Below, piece by piece: positions 1-13,300 of a stretch of DNA of 64,000 nt. The translations under genes and the position numbers were made by a program. How positions within the stretch are numbered: the first letter of the stretch is position 1; each line of letters starts with the position of its first letter. A model generated the notes under the pieces. The model was not told the origin of the DNA. It worked only from the letters and a program-made list of their open reading frames with translations, and ran no database searches. Source of the stretch: Monodelphis domestica (lineage: Eukaryota > Chordata > Mammalia > Didelphimorphia > Didelphidae); the NCBI RefSeq assembly GCF_027887165.1, contig NC_077227.1:79728430-79792429 (forward strand), in the 5' to 3' direction.

Positions 1-1303
1 CTCTTAGTTACTGATTGCTTTCTTAATGCCTACAAACATTCCCAAGTCTTTGTCCATCCTGTTTAAGAAAAATAAAAACTCACTTGACCTTTGTCCTTTC
101 TTCTGTGCTCAGCTGGATACCTGGAATTTACTATCCTTGTTGCTTTCCCTTTTCATTCATGCCACCACCCTTTGTAACCTCCTTAATGACTCCTTCACAT
201 TTGTTGCTGTATCTTCATCTATATTATATTCCCTAACCATGAATTTATGTCTAGGCTTCATCCTAGGTCTTGTTCATTTCTTCCTCTACACAATCAGTCA
301 ACAAGCAGTTATTAAATGCTTACCATGAGCCAGACGCTGAGCCCTGGGAATACAAATACAAGTGAAAAGAAAGATAGTCCCTGCCCTCAAAGAGCTTATA
401 TTCTAATGAGAAAGATGGCATATAAAAGGAAGGTGAAAAGAAGAGAAGGGAGAGAAGGTCCATAACAAGTGCATAATAGAGAAAGATAGCCAGAGTAGTA
501 TAGCTTAATGAGAAATGAAGAGATCATTGACCTGGGTACCCTCTGTAAGCCCTCCATAAATGGAGGCTCTGGAAGGATCCCATCACCTCCAATCAGAGGG
601 AGGGGTAGAGAGTACTTTGGAGCTATGAGTTCCAGGACTAAAGTGATCTTCTAAGATGAGGAGTTTCTGGGGCATAATAGAGAAATACAGCAAAAGAGTA
701 CAGCCTGATGGAAAATTAACAGATGATAAGCCTGAGTTTCTTCCTTAAATAAAGGCTTTAGAAAGAGCCCTCAACCCTCCAATCAAAGGAGGTGCCCCAG
801 GAGTACTTCCAGTCTTTGTACCGGCTAGATGCCATGCCTGGAATGCATTTCCTCCTTAGTCTTGGCTCTAAAGGTCCTTAGTTATCTTTCAGGTCCTTAG
901 GTGTCACCTACTGAGGGAACCTCTCTTGACCTCCACCTCTGGCTGTTAGTATCTTCTTCCTTCTCATATTATTGCATATTTATGTATCCATTTATATATT
1001 ATAATCATTAGTAGCATTTACACCCCTTGAGGGAAGGTCTTTTAAAATATCTATTTGTCTTTGTATCCTCAGTGCCTAGCATGGTTCCTTGCACAAATCA
1101 ATGGATACGTATTACTGATAGTATTGAATTGGGGAAGATTTTATTTACCATGAAAGGTGGCTTTATGCAACGATTATCCCCAGTTCTGCATTTATAGGGA
1201 GAGAGGAGGACAAAGAGTCATTTGAATATCTGTTTTTAACTGAAATAGATTGTCTATGATCTGTGCTCATGTGATATTCTTTTCCCTCTCATGTCTGCTT
1301 TAG
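1..1303 (+). other. BLNK intron upstream of the first visible exon
   Basis: This stretch contains old LINE2-like pieces (about 300-430 and 820-1125) and no convincing coding sequence. The 100-codon open frame at 26-328 has repeat-like composition and no recognisable domain. Confidence 0.6.
820..1125 (+). mobile_element. L2 LINE 3' fragment
   Basis: The wording follows the L2 3' end: GGAATGCATTTCCTCC, a CTCTCTTGACC stretch, then CACCCCTTGAGGGAAGG, TTTGTATCCTCAGTGCCTAGCA and a cluster of Ts and As. It is heavily diverged. Confidence 0.6.
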
Positions 1304-1344
1304 AAAGCCCTGTTGATGAAGAGGAACAGTGGTCAGATGACTTT
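1304..1344 (+). CDS. BLNK: BLNK exon coding ESPVDEEEQWSDDF
   Basis: This 41-bp exon has acceptor TTTAG before 1304 and donor GTAAGT at 1345. It starts with the last two bases of a split codon and ends in phase 0. The peptide matches human BLNK residues around 55-68 (ESPADEEEQWSDDF) with one change. It is the acidic stretch just before the first phosphotyrosine site. Confidence 0.93.
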
Positions 1345-4300
1345 GTAAGTATATCCTCCTGAAGTCAGCAGAAAGCCCTCCACAATTAGGCTCCTGGAGA
1401 ATAGAATTATAGCTGTTTCCTTCCAAATTATTCATTTTGACTCTTTGAATGGGAAGTGTGATATGCCTAAGACAAGCTAATTTTTTACTATACCATTTTG
1501 CTTCTTTTGAGTCATTTAGGTAATGACTTCTGACTCACTACCTTTTCAATAGGTTTTCATGGCATACAAAAATGTCTATGTGTCTACAACATTTACCAAG
1601 TTCATTGCCTTATATGGGTACAGTTTATGGTGCCCCCAAACAGTTACACTAGCAACATGAAGGATCACTGGTCACAGATCACCATGAAAAGTATAATAAT
1701 CAACAAAAAGCTTGAAATATTGCCAGAATTATGAAAATGTGACAGTCATGATGCAAGCACTTGCTATTGGAAAAGTGGTGCCAATAAATTTGCTTGATGA
1801 AGGATTACCACAATCCTTCAATTCATAAAAATACAACATTTACAAAGCTCAATAAAGAGAAGTACAATAAAACAAGGTATGCCCATATATAAAAACTGGA
1901 TGCAAAAATTAAAATTCATTAAGAATTTTTAAGTGAGAGGGTGAAGGGGCCTCAGCCACAAATCTAGTCAGACTCATACTTGAAAGGAACCCCTGACAAA
2001 GTTAGGAGAAGTCATTCAACCTCTAATTGAAGGCCTCCAACAAAGACAGACTCAGCTCTTCTCTAGATACCCCTTTCCCACTTTGGGTCAGTTTTCATTG
2101 TTAAACACTTTTTCTTGACATCCAAGTTATGTTCTATGCCTTATTCTGACGATCATCATTGCTCGCTCTAAAAAATTCTCTTATTTTGTGAATGTGAGGT
2201 TTTTAAAGTTTTGTTGGGTTTTGTGTGATTTTTAGAAATTTAATCATGAAAAAAGCATTCTTTTTCTTTTGAGATTGCATCTTTCATTTTTCAAACAAAC
2301 ATCAATGGGGAATAGGACTTAATTAATAGAAATTCATTTTGTGGCTAAACTTTTTGTGATCACAACTATTCCATTAAGCAAAGCCAACCTGTATTTCTAG
2401 GACAGTGATTATGAAAATCCAGATGAACCCTCTGATTCAGAGACATATGTGGTACCTGGGGAAGAAACGGCAGATGACAGCTATGAACCTCCTCCTACAG
2501 AAAAAGAGAAAAGGAAGCTCCCCACTGCGCTTCCATTTTCCAAAGGAGAATATGCAGGTAAGACTAACAGTCATATCTCTCATGTATGTGTGAGTGGATA
2601 AAAATATAAATGCATGTGCAAAGTAGGGACTAAATCTTTTCCTCATCTTTGTGGAAGCTAAAGACCTTAGTTTTAAGTTCTAGTTCTGAGACTCCCTAGC
2701 TGGGTAACTCTGAACAAACCATTTAACCGCTATGAAACTCTGCTTCTCCATTTATAAAATTAGAATAAATTTTTAATGTTATAAAAGGGCTTTCTAAACC
2801 TTAAAGTGCTTTAGAACTATCATTATTGTCTTCAAATACCAAACAATTAATAAAATTTAAAGTACTTAGGATGTACCAGACACTGTTGATAAGTGCTGGG
2901 AATTCAAAGAAAAAGCCAAAGATAGACCATTCTTTGAGACATTTACATTCTACCTGGGAGAGACAACACACTTCTATAGAAAGTAAAGGAGAGTAGACTT
3001 AGAGGGATGAAGATATTAGTGACTTGAAGTAGAAGAAAGAGGCAGGAAAGGTCTCCTTCAAGGAGTGACTCTTCAGCTGAGTCTTGAGAGACAGAATACA
3101 GGAGGTCTCTTGGAAGACAGGCAAAGCAAGGGCTGAGATTGGAGATGGAACATCCTATGAGAAGACCAGCAAGTAGACTAGTGTGACTAGAAGAGTCAGT
3201 GGAAAATGGTAGGAGAAGGAAGAGAAGTGGTGATGAGATGGCAAAACTGTCATCATTTGGCCATTTTCAGTCATGTCAGACTCTTTGTGGCCCCATTTGG
3301 GATCTTCTTCGTAAAGACACTGGAATTGTTTGCCATTTACTTGTCCAGCTCATTTTATAGGCAAGGAAACTGAGGCAAATAATGTTAAATGACTTATCCA
3401 AGGTCATATAGCTTGTAAGTGTCTGAGGCCAGATCTGAACTTCCTGACTCCAGACCCAGAAGACTTATTTTACTGAATTTGAGAAGTCAGATGTACTCTT
3501 TAGTAACTGTATTAGAGAATAGATTAGAGTGAGAAGAAAATTAAGGCAGGGAAGCAAATTAGAAGATTATGGCAGGCACTCTTTGTGGTGGCAAAAAATT
3601 GGAAAATGAGGGGATACCCTTCAATTGGGGAATGGCTAAACAAATTGTGGTATACTTGATCACATGGGTTGATGGGGATATGATTAGGGATGCAGACTCT
3701 AAATGATCACCTTAGTGCAAATATCAATAATATGGAAAGAGGTCTTGATCAATGACACATGTAAAACCCAGTGGGATTGTGCATCAGCTAAGGGAGGGGG
3801 GTGGAGGAAGGGAAGGAAAGAACATGAATCATGTAACCATGGAAAATTTTTCTTAATTAAATAAAATCTAAAAAAAGATTATGGCAGTAGTTCAGAGGGC
3901 TTACTAAACTAGGGTGATGGCCACCTGAGTGGAGAGAGTAGAAAATGTATGAGATTTGTGAAAAATTTACACATTTTGCTTTTCATTAAATTTATCTCTC
4001 AATGTTATTTCAAGGCAAACCAATTCATTCTTTCTATGAAGGACTCCTCTTTGATCTTTAGACTAGAAAACACCATGGCCCTTGCAAACAGGGTTTTGAG
4101 TTCAGAGTCATTAGAGATCATATAGTCCAACCCCTCTGTTTTGCAGAAAAAGACATTGAAGCTCAGTGAGGTGATTTGGTCCAAGTCACATAGGCAGTAA
4201 AAAGCAGATCTCGCATTCAAACTTAACTGGGTCTTCTAACAAAACAGCTAGTGCTCTCCCCATTTTATCATACCCAGATGACATTTTCTTCCTATTTCAA

Positions 4301-7300
4301 ACAATAAGAACAAATAATAAATAGCTAGAATTTATACAAAAAGTTTGCAAAGCACTCTATGTGTTTTTTTCCCCTTTGGTATCTCTTTTCATCATCCTCT
4401 TCCCCTTTGAATCTCTCTAATAGTTGGTTCTGAATGAATATTCTGTTCCCATGATTCTCTTTATTAGTTTGATTAGCTTGAACTTTTTAAAAAACTGGCT
4501 TATGGCTTAGGCATTTTGTTTAAAGACTAAATGTTCAAAAACTGGTTTGGAAAAGTGTTTAAAAGCTAGAGAAATGAAATGAATTGGAGTGGGGACAGGG
4601 AATGAGCGATAATTATTTTCAAGAATTTGAAAAGCTGCCAGGTAGGAATGGAATCAGATTTATCACAGTTATCTAAAAGGATAGAGCTTGTAGCAATGAG
4701 TAAAAGTTATTAAGAGGCATATTTAAGGTTGATAAAAGAGAAAACTTCCTAACAATAATGAGTCATTCCAAAATGGAATGGGCCACCTTAGCTGGTATTG
4801 TATTCCCCCTCTGAGAAGGTTGTCAAAGAAAACCTAGATGATGGACCACATGTTGAAAAAAAGATGTAGAAGGGATTCAGGTATGGGCTACACTGGATGG
4901 ATTTGGGAATCTTTTCACTCTGAGATCCTGTGATGATGAGCATTAGGGATCCATGACTGAATAATTCTATTGTTTGATGGGACTGTATCTAGATTATTCC
5001 AGTAAGAGGATGTTGGAAGAGAAGATGGAATTAGAACCCAGACCCATATCACAAACTACAAGATATGTGGGGGAAGTGTAAAAATTCTTCTGTGTTTTCT
5101 TGTCATTTGTCATGATTGGGGAAAAAACATTTCACTATTAATTAAGAGGGGTTGAACATCATCCTCTGTCCAAGGAGCAGGAACTGTAATCCTTATCGTT
5201 AATTAACTGTAATCCTTATCAATCCTTATCACCCTTTCAGGTGAATTCCTTCATTTTAATTGATCTCCCAATATCCCTATGAAATAGGCAGAGCAGGTAT
5301 TATCTCTGTTTTACAGAGAAGGAACCAGGTTTAGGAAGTCAAAGAATTTCCCTGAGACTATATAAATAATAAAACAAGGACGAGAACCCAGATCTCAAGA
5401 CTCAGCCCAGTACTCTTCTGAATTTATTTAGCTCCAGTTTTGGCTCAAAAACCTGATATTTATTAGAGGAAAACATAGTTTATATAGTATTTATTACTGA
5501 TAAAAAATGTCAATGGATGACATTCATTTAGCATCCATAAAAACACTGTGAAGTGCTATTATTAGCCCCACTTTACAGATAAGGAAACGGAGTCAAGTTA
5601 AGTGACTTCTTAATTATTATATTGCTAGGAAATACCACAAGTAGAATTCAAACTTGGGTACTCCTGACTTTAATTCCAGTATTTTTTTATTAAAGAGGAA
5701 ACTCTCTCCATCCCCCAGACCAAAAGGAAAAATAAATAAACTACTGGGATTTTACAGCACAGGTGGCTAGGAGGATTAACAGACCTGGGCACTTTGAAAT
5801 ATTGCCAAAGAAAACTGGAAATGAAGCTAAAATAACACATAAATATTTAATTGTTGAGTATAACACAAGGACCCAGATCCCAATAACTTAAGACTTACAA
5901 ATTGCATATTAGCTTTTCTTCTTTTGCTCCAGAAAGGGATTTTCTCTCTAAGTTCAGTTGAAATGAGAGCTAAATATTAGTATCTCTTGACAATTTAAGC
6001 TAAGATTGCACAACCTTATTAAACACTGGTTGCATAATGCAAGCATTCCTGTGGTTTCTCAAATCCCCATCTGAAGAAGTAGAGAGCAAACAGGGCTAAT
6101 ATTACCACAAATGCCCAATAAGGTTGCTCTCCAGTGGTGACCAAGTACACCAGGACTTTCATTTAAGATGGTAGCTGAGAAAAAAAAATAGGAAATCTTG
6201 GTTATAGTCAGCTCTCTCAGTTATCCTCACATGACCCAAAATTCATAGGATCATGGAGCTAGAAGGAACTTCAGAGATTGTCTGCAGTATCCTTATTTTA
6301 TTTGTAAGGAAACTGAGGTCCAGGGAATGATTTACCTTACCTAAGTTTGGTAGGATCTAGAACCCAGATTTCCTGAATCCTAGCCCCAGGTTCTTCCTAC
6401 TATGACACTCTGCCTCACTCTCCCTTGCAGGTATGGAGAATAATTTGTTATATACATTGTTTTTAAATTGTTGGAATATCTATTTATTCTGTTTTATTGA
6501 GACACCTCAATATCCATGTTTAGTTGATATTGTCTCAGAGAAAACCTTTAAAAATATGAAATATTTAAATATCTCCCCTTCCAAAGGAAATTTGAGATGG
6601 GGGAAGGAAGGAGTGCCACCTTTAAGTGAGAAAAATTATGCTAATCCAGGTGAACACCATCAAAGGATAATTCAATCCAACAGATGTTTATTAAGTACCA
6701 GGCACTGTGCTAAGCATTAGAGCTACAAATAAGGAAAAAAGACTGATCTTATCTTCAAGGAGTTTACATTTTAATGGGGGGAGACAACACACACATAAAA
6801 AATAACCTAAAAATGGAAGGACCACCAGGGGGAACCTGGCATGGGGCATGGTTTTTGGTAGCATCAAAGACAACAGAGCAGTTGGTAGAAAATGGAATTA
6901 TCAGTAAGGTTATGATCCCTCTATAAAGGAAGACTTGAGGAAAGTAATAGGTAGGATAATTCTGATCTTCCTTGGGATTAAAAATGGTCAGGTTAAGGAA
7001 ATCAGAGGGATTTCTAGTTTTTGAGTTGATTTTTTGATGTGACTTCATTATTGGGTTTGTTGTAAAAATCAGTAGAACATCAGACATAATATATTCATAT
7101 GCCCATCTGATGCCACATTTGAAAAAAATTGATTTTAATATCCTCCACAATTTTGGATCTGCCTTTCCAGAGCCCTTTACAATTATTACGCATAACTAAG
7201 GAGTATCTGTACCCAAATTCAGGATCCTTGAATATTTCCTGATCCCTATAACACAAAAGGCCCCTGTAGGGGCATCATATAGTAAGACTGACCATGAAAT

Positions 7301-10300
7301 TCCATGTGATCTTAAACTTGGTCAGCAAGAGGGAAAAACAGTTTTTCTATATAACCAAGACAGATTATTTTCTTAGGAACCTAGTCTGACCAAAGGTTTG
7401 CATAAGTTCTCATAAAGTACTCCTCCCAAAGGAAGTATGAAAAAGAGTACTGACTGTAGAGACAAAAGTCTTGGGTTCAAACCCCAATCACCATTTCAAT
7501 CTGTGATTGCTTTGTTTTTTATTGTTTTTTTTCTACATATCTACTTGATACTAGAAGACAATGATAAAACAGGATTCTCTGCATGAAATTGTGCTGTATC
7601 TTTTTCAAGAATGACTAGTTTAAAAAAGATTTTACATGAATTCAAAACACTGAATAATTGAGATTTAAATTTATGTTGTATATATGTGTGTATGCTTTCC
7701 TTTAAAGATAATCGATCACACCAGAGACATTCTCCACCTTTCAGCAAGACACTTCCAGATAAGGCAAGTTGGCCTTCCCAGAAAACAAGAAACTCATCTT
7801 TGCAGGTACTTCCTCTGCAGAAGCCTCAGCTCCCACCAAAGCCAAAAAACTGCTCGGAAGATGAGGTAATCCTCATACTCATGGCAAAAGCTCTTCCATA
7901 TGCTTAGTTGCAAAGATCACCTTGGTCCCTGGGACTGACCTTTGGCAAAATGCTCCATCAGTCAACAAACATTTATTAAACACCAACTTGGTTTTAGACA
8001 CAAGTGATACAAAGACAAAAACAAAATAGCCCCTGCCCTCAAAGAGCTTATAGTCTATCTGAGCAAACAACATGTATATACACATAAGGAGATATAAAAT
8101 ATATATAAAATAAAGACAATGAAGCAAATGGAGTCTTACCACTCTGGGATCTTCATCCTTTTATAACTGCTCAACATTCTTGAATGTGAAAATTCCTATA
8201 ATCAATCAGTTGTAATTCCAGGATTACAAAGAAAAGCCAAAATATGATTCCTGCCCTTGAGGATCTCACATTCTTTTGGGGGAGGCAACATATAAATTAC
8301 AAGATACATACCAATAGGCAGAACATAATCTCAACAGGAATATACTAGCAGCTGGGTAAGGGAGGTGGGCATCTAAAGGTCTCTTATAGAAAGTGAGATT
8401 TGAGTTGGGTCTTGAAGGAAGACAGGAAAATTAAGAGGCAGAGAAGAGAAAGCAAAACATATCATGCACAAAAAAAAAACCTTATGTAGGATCTTCTTTG
8501 AACACTTTCTTTGAAGCAGGCCATATGCAGATATTTTGTATTAATGGGACTCCAGAAAAAGTTATGAAACAATTGAAAATATAAATAATGGGTTGATGTT
8601 TAGAGACATGCACTTGAAGCCTAGACGTCCCCAAATAGGGCAGGGTTCCCAAACACTTAATAAATGCTCATCAACTCCCTAGCAATGATTGGTTCTGAAT
8701 AATGCCAGCTGTGGATCAGTCCACCTCACCTTTGTCCCCTTCCTATTGCCTTTCAGTTCTTATGATTGTCCTCCATTTTTCTTTTTCCATCCTTTTTGCT
8801 TTTCTGTTTTGCTGAATTTCTTTCACATTATGTCTTCTCTCTAACTCTTTGATTGTTTTATCTCCTGAGATGGAAAAGAAGAAAAGATGGGGAAAGAGGA
8901 TAACCACTTTAAAAAAAGTTTCTCTGGGAGGAATTATGAAAAAGGTGTCTCCCATCTCCTCTAAAGCTCTTTCCCCCCTATTCTTTCACACCATCCCTCA
9001 CATCTTGGCTTCTTTCCTAAAGTGTGTCATCAACAGAAAGTTGACTTGTCTCTGGCCTAGTAAATGATCAGTGCTTTTAAATAGCATGCTACAAGTATTT
9101 GCAATTCACATTCATTTTCTTTTGTGGTGGGGAAGGGTAAGAATATAAATTTATTGATTGCTTCTGTTTATTGGTTTGGCCACCATCATAACTGTTAAAG
9201 AGATATGGGTCTCCAAGGTTATCTCTAATGACCAGGAATAACCTAGAACCTGGTTAAACATCTTAATAAATAGAATTTTAGGAGCTCATTATTCAGTTCC
9301 TTCCTTGAACATAGCAAACAGTTAATAAAGTAGTTCATCAAAGTATTTGTTCCTCCCCATACTGACATCATGGGGAAAAGGTACACAGGGAAAGAGCCCT
9401 TGTTCCCTTAATTTATTAACCAAATTCGGTTTTTTTTTTAAAGAAATATATTTTCTGGCTTTCCTAAGGGCAAAGCATATGCAAAAACATAACCTGAATG
9501 GAATCTCTGACCTGGATCTCAGATACAGAAATATATAGTGATTCAATATATTAAAAATAAATTCTCACTTGTTTTGTCAGTCCATCATGTCTTAAGGTTC
9601 TGAAGTAAAGTGCCTTCTTGAAATCTCCCCTGTAACAGGTGGGTTCTCAGAACAACTTCCTTTTTAAAAAAGAATCTTACTTTTTTAAAAAAATAAACCT
9701 TACCTTCCGTTTTGGAGTCAATACTGTGTATTGGTTCCAAGGCAGAAGAGTGGTAAGGGCTAGGCAATGGGGGTTAAGTGACTTGTCCAGAAACACACAG
9801 CTGGGAAGTATGAGGCCAGATTTGAACCCAGGATCTTCCACCTCTAGGTCTGGCTCTCAATCCACTGAGCAACCCAGCAGACCCCTTTAAAAAAGAATCC
9901 TGAAAGAAATCAACAACCAAATTCTCCAAAGGAATAGATGACTTTGTATTTTTGCTCATGAACATATATGACTAATTCATTCTGTCAGCCACAACAGGTA
10001 TGCAGCATTCTGGATTGCTTGAAATGTTCTGATGGTCTTTAAAATTATTTGATATCAGTGCTTAGAAAAACATTGAAACGTAATTCATTGGCCATTTTTC
10101 AATGGCATGTTTTTGTATTTTCATTAAAATCCACTTGTATTAATACATACATAAGCCATAATTGCTAGAAAAATCAGTTGATGGGCATCCCTTCAGTTTC
10201 CAATTTATTGCCACCACAATTCGCATTAATTTTTCAAGAGAATATAGGATTCTTTGAAATACTAGTTTAAAGGGAACTTAATAGACTCCTAAGGATGATC

Positions 10301-13300
10301 TTTTCTAAAATTTATTATTTTTTATTTTTAAATATTTCCCCATGTATACATGCTTCATTTTCTTTCCATCTTCTCTACCTTTCCCCTTCCTAAAGCCGAC
10401 AAGCAATTCTACTTGGTTGTACAAATGTTATCCCTTGATACCTATTTCCATATTCTTTTTGCTATAGAGTGATCTTTTAAAGCCTAAACCCCAAATCACA
10501 TCCCCATATGATGTCATATGTTTTTCTTTTGCCTTTCTACTCCCACAGTTCTTTCTCTCAGTGTGGTTAACATTCTTTCCCATAAGTCCTTCAGGACTGT
10601 CCTGCCTTGTTGCATTGCTCCTAGTAGCAAAGTCATTACATTGGATTGTTCCACAATGTTTTACTTTCTGTGTACAATGTTCTCCTGGTTCTGCTCATTT
10701 CACTCTGCATCCATTCATGGAGGTTCTCCTAGTGCATATAGAATCCTCCAGTTCATCATTCCTTTTAGCCCAATAGTATTCTATCACCAACAGATACCAC
10801 AATTTGTTCAGCCATTCCCCAATTGAAGGGCATCCCCTCATTTTCCTTTTTTTTTTGCCACCACAAAGAGTGTATCTATGAGTAGTTTTGTACAAATATT
10901 TTTCCTTATTATCTCTTTGATGGTCCAAACTCAACAGTGGTATGGCTGGATCAAAGGATATGCATTCTTTTAAAGCCCTTTGGACATAATTTAAGGATGA
11001 TCTTTTTGCTAGTTTCTCTTTGTAATTCAAGGCAGACAATATCACTGAAGGAAAAGATTTCCTTAGTGTCCAGTACTCCCTTGTACATTCTTTCTCACAT
11101 GTGAGTGTTCTAGAAAATCTTCCCCAGGTTCAAGGTCAGAACTCTGGGTCAGTATCCATTCAAAGTCATGAGATCATGAAATCCTAGAACTAGGACTGGA
11201 AAAGACTTTAGAGACCATCTAGTTCATCTTATAAATGAGGAAAGTGAAGCTCAGGAAGTGACTTGCCCAAGGTATCAGAGAAGTAAACATGAAGACAGTT
11301 CCCTGGACTCCAGAGCCCATTGTCTTTCCACTGATTATGTACTTTTGCTAGTCAGGGACCACATTAGTTCAAACAAAACAAATTTTTTTTTATGGTAAAA
11401 CAAATAAAATGACATGAGAAGAGTCTCCTTATAGGGATATGCTCTCTCATAGAGCACTGAGCCTTAAATGACAAGGGTACATACAGAAGGAACATACTTC
11501 ACCAAGACTTATTCATCAACATCCAAACTCATGTGGCCAAAACAAGTCATACCTCCAAAGCTACAAAATGCTACGGAACTCCTAGAGTGCCCCCTGGTGA
11601 TGTCTCTGCCTACTTCACATATGTCCCCTCATCACATGTGTTCCTTATTAGGTTACACGCTCTCCACTGATGGTATAGTAACTTGTGAGATGATGTAACC
11701 TAAATGCACCCATCATGGCAAGGCGGCTGAGGGGGGAGAAGAGATGAATTTTCCTCTTTACTTCAATTGCCATTCTTTGATTAAATATCTTTGATTGAAT
11801 TCATGTGTCCTCTGGTTGACTAGTAAAAATAGACACATAATCAAGGGATCATGAGCAATGCTTTTGAGTGAATACTGGCCCACATAGCACATTAAAACAA
11901 GCTTGGGGTAGCTTTTGTTGGTAACTACAAAGAAGTGGAGATGCTCCGGCGATACATTCTAGTGACCATATTTTTTGTCAGTCTATACAGAATTGGGAAA
12001 AATCAATATGGGAAGACAAAAAAGGAGCAAAATGTGGGATGAAGGGGACAAGAAAAGATGCAAGAATAATAGCAAAGAAGGTGACAGAAACCCAGCTTTC
12101 CAGAACTATCTTTTGGCCATGATGGTTTTTGTGGTGAGGAACCACAGCCTGAAGTCTGAGCCCTGTGACCATGTGTAAGAAAATTCCAGATCCAAGTAGG
12201 CTTAGGGGAAAACTTCCCTTGGCTCAGCATGTTTGGCCAAAAGCACAAGATTTCTAGGTGTTACTTTCCTTGGGCTCAAAGTCCCATACCACCTCTGGCT
12301 GTTCTAGGTCCACAGGTTCCATAATCTAATATCTGATTGAGTGCTTGCATCAATTCTAAGGGTGACAGTCATATCAAGGAAGAAGGGCAACCAAGAGTTA
12401 TACAATCTCAAGACAGAAGGGACCTTTGAGATTGTCTCCCCCAGAACCTTTCCTGTCAATAAACAGTCTTCTAGGAAATGAGAAGCAGTGACTGCTTTTA
12501 TCTCTCTGATTTTAAAGGCTGATTATGTGGTTCCTGTTGAGGATGAAGATGAAAATTATATCCATCCTACAGAAAGCAATTCACCCTCATCTGAGTATGG
12601 TAAGAGAAAGAACACTAGCCACAAAGATGTGGGAAGTCAAACCCATTTTATCTCCAGGTTCAGCAATATTAGCAATGTTAGTTCTAGTAAAATTATATTA
12701 TAATAAAATAACATTAGTGATCTATGGAGTTATTAAATTATTACTTTCTTGATTTTTTCTCAAAAGTTTTATTTTACTTATTTTTTTCTAAATAACTTTC
12801 GTAGTTTACTGTTTGACATCATTTGTAAGGAATTTCACTTGACCCATTCGGTGGGCTATCAAGTATTAATGAAAGAATCGTTCCACATTTTATTTTTGCC
12901 ATAAATATGGGTTTTCCTTAGTTGGGATATGTCTGTAATAATTAATTATTTATCTTTAAGCTCCCAAAGTGAACAGATCCGTCAAACCTTCTAGTTCTAC
13001 ATCACCAAACCCTCTCCCACCTGTACCTGCTTTGGCTCCAGGTAAAGTATAGACATTTTTAAAAACCAAACTAAGTTCAGGCTTTTAGATGGATCACATA
13101 TCAGAACAAAGATTAGGACACAAGAAATTTAGAGTTAAAATTGGGGGGGGGGGCATCTTCTGAAAGAGAGCACTAAGAAGGATACATATTTCTGAATACC
13201 ATATAATATCTTTGGGGGGAAAACTGTGTACATAGAAAAAAAATTACAAGTAAATGTAAGAAAGCAAATATTCTAAATAGATCCTTTGCAGGCCATTGCA

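Larger units (their letters stand above)
2558..7707 (+). other. BLNK intron, 5.1 kb
   Basis: The intron contains a MIR copy, L2-like tails (2870-3130 and 6665-6800), a SINE tail (about 3255-3450), an L1 3' end (3565-3880) and MIR-like blocks (4085-4262 and 6236-6420). At 5195-5230 the phrase AATCCTTATC is repeated three times in short succession. No further coding sequence is seen. Confidence 0.6.
7866..12517 (+). other. BLNK intron, 4.7 kb
   Basis: It contains LINE2-like tails at about 7950-8110 and 8215-8450 (CTGCCCTCAAAGAGCTTATAG pattern), a CORE-SINE at 9.69-9.89 kb, L1 3' pieces at 10.17-11.03 kb and a MIR-like block at 11.16-11.34 kb. The remainder (8.5-9.65 and 11.35-12.5 kb) shows no recognised gene. 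Confidence 0.6.

Noticed and set aside
7684-7907. Two overlapping + strand open frames starting upstream of a BLNK exon
   Set aside because: They are read-through of the exon at 7708-7865 into flanking intron. Only the spliced exon is coding.
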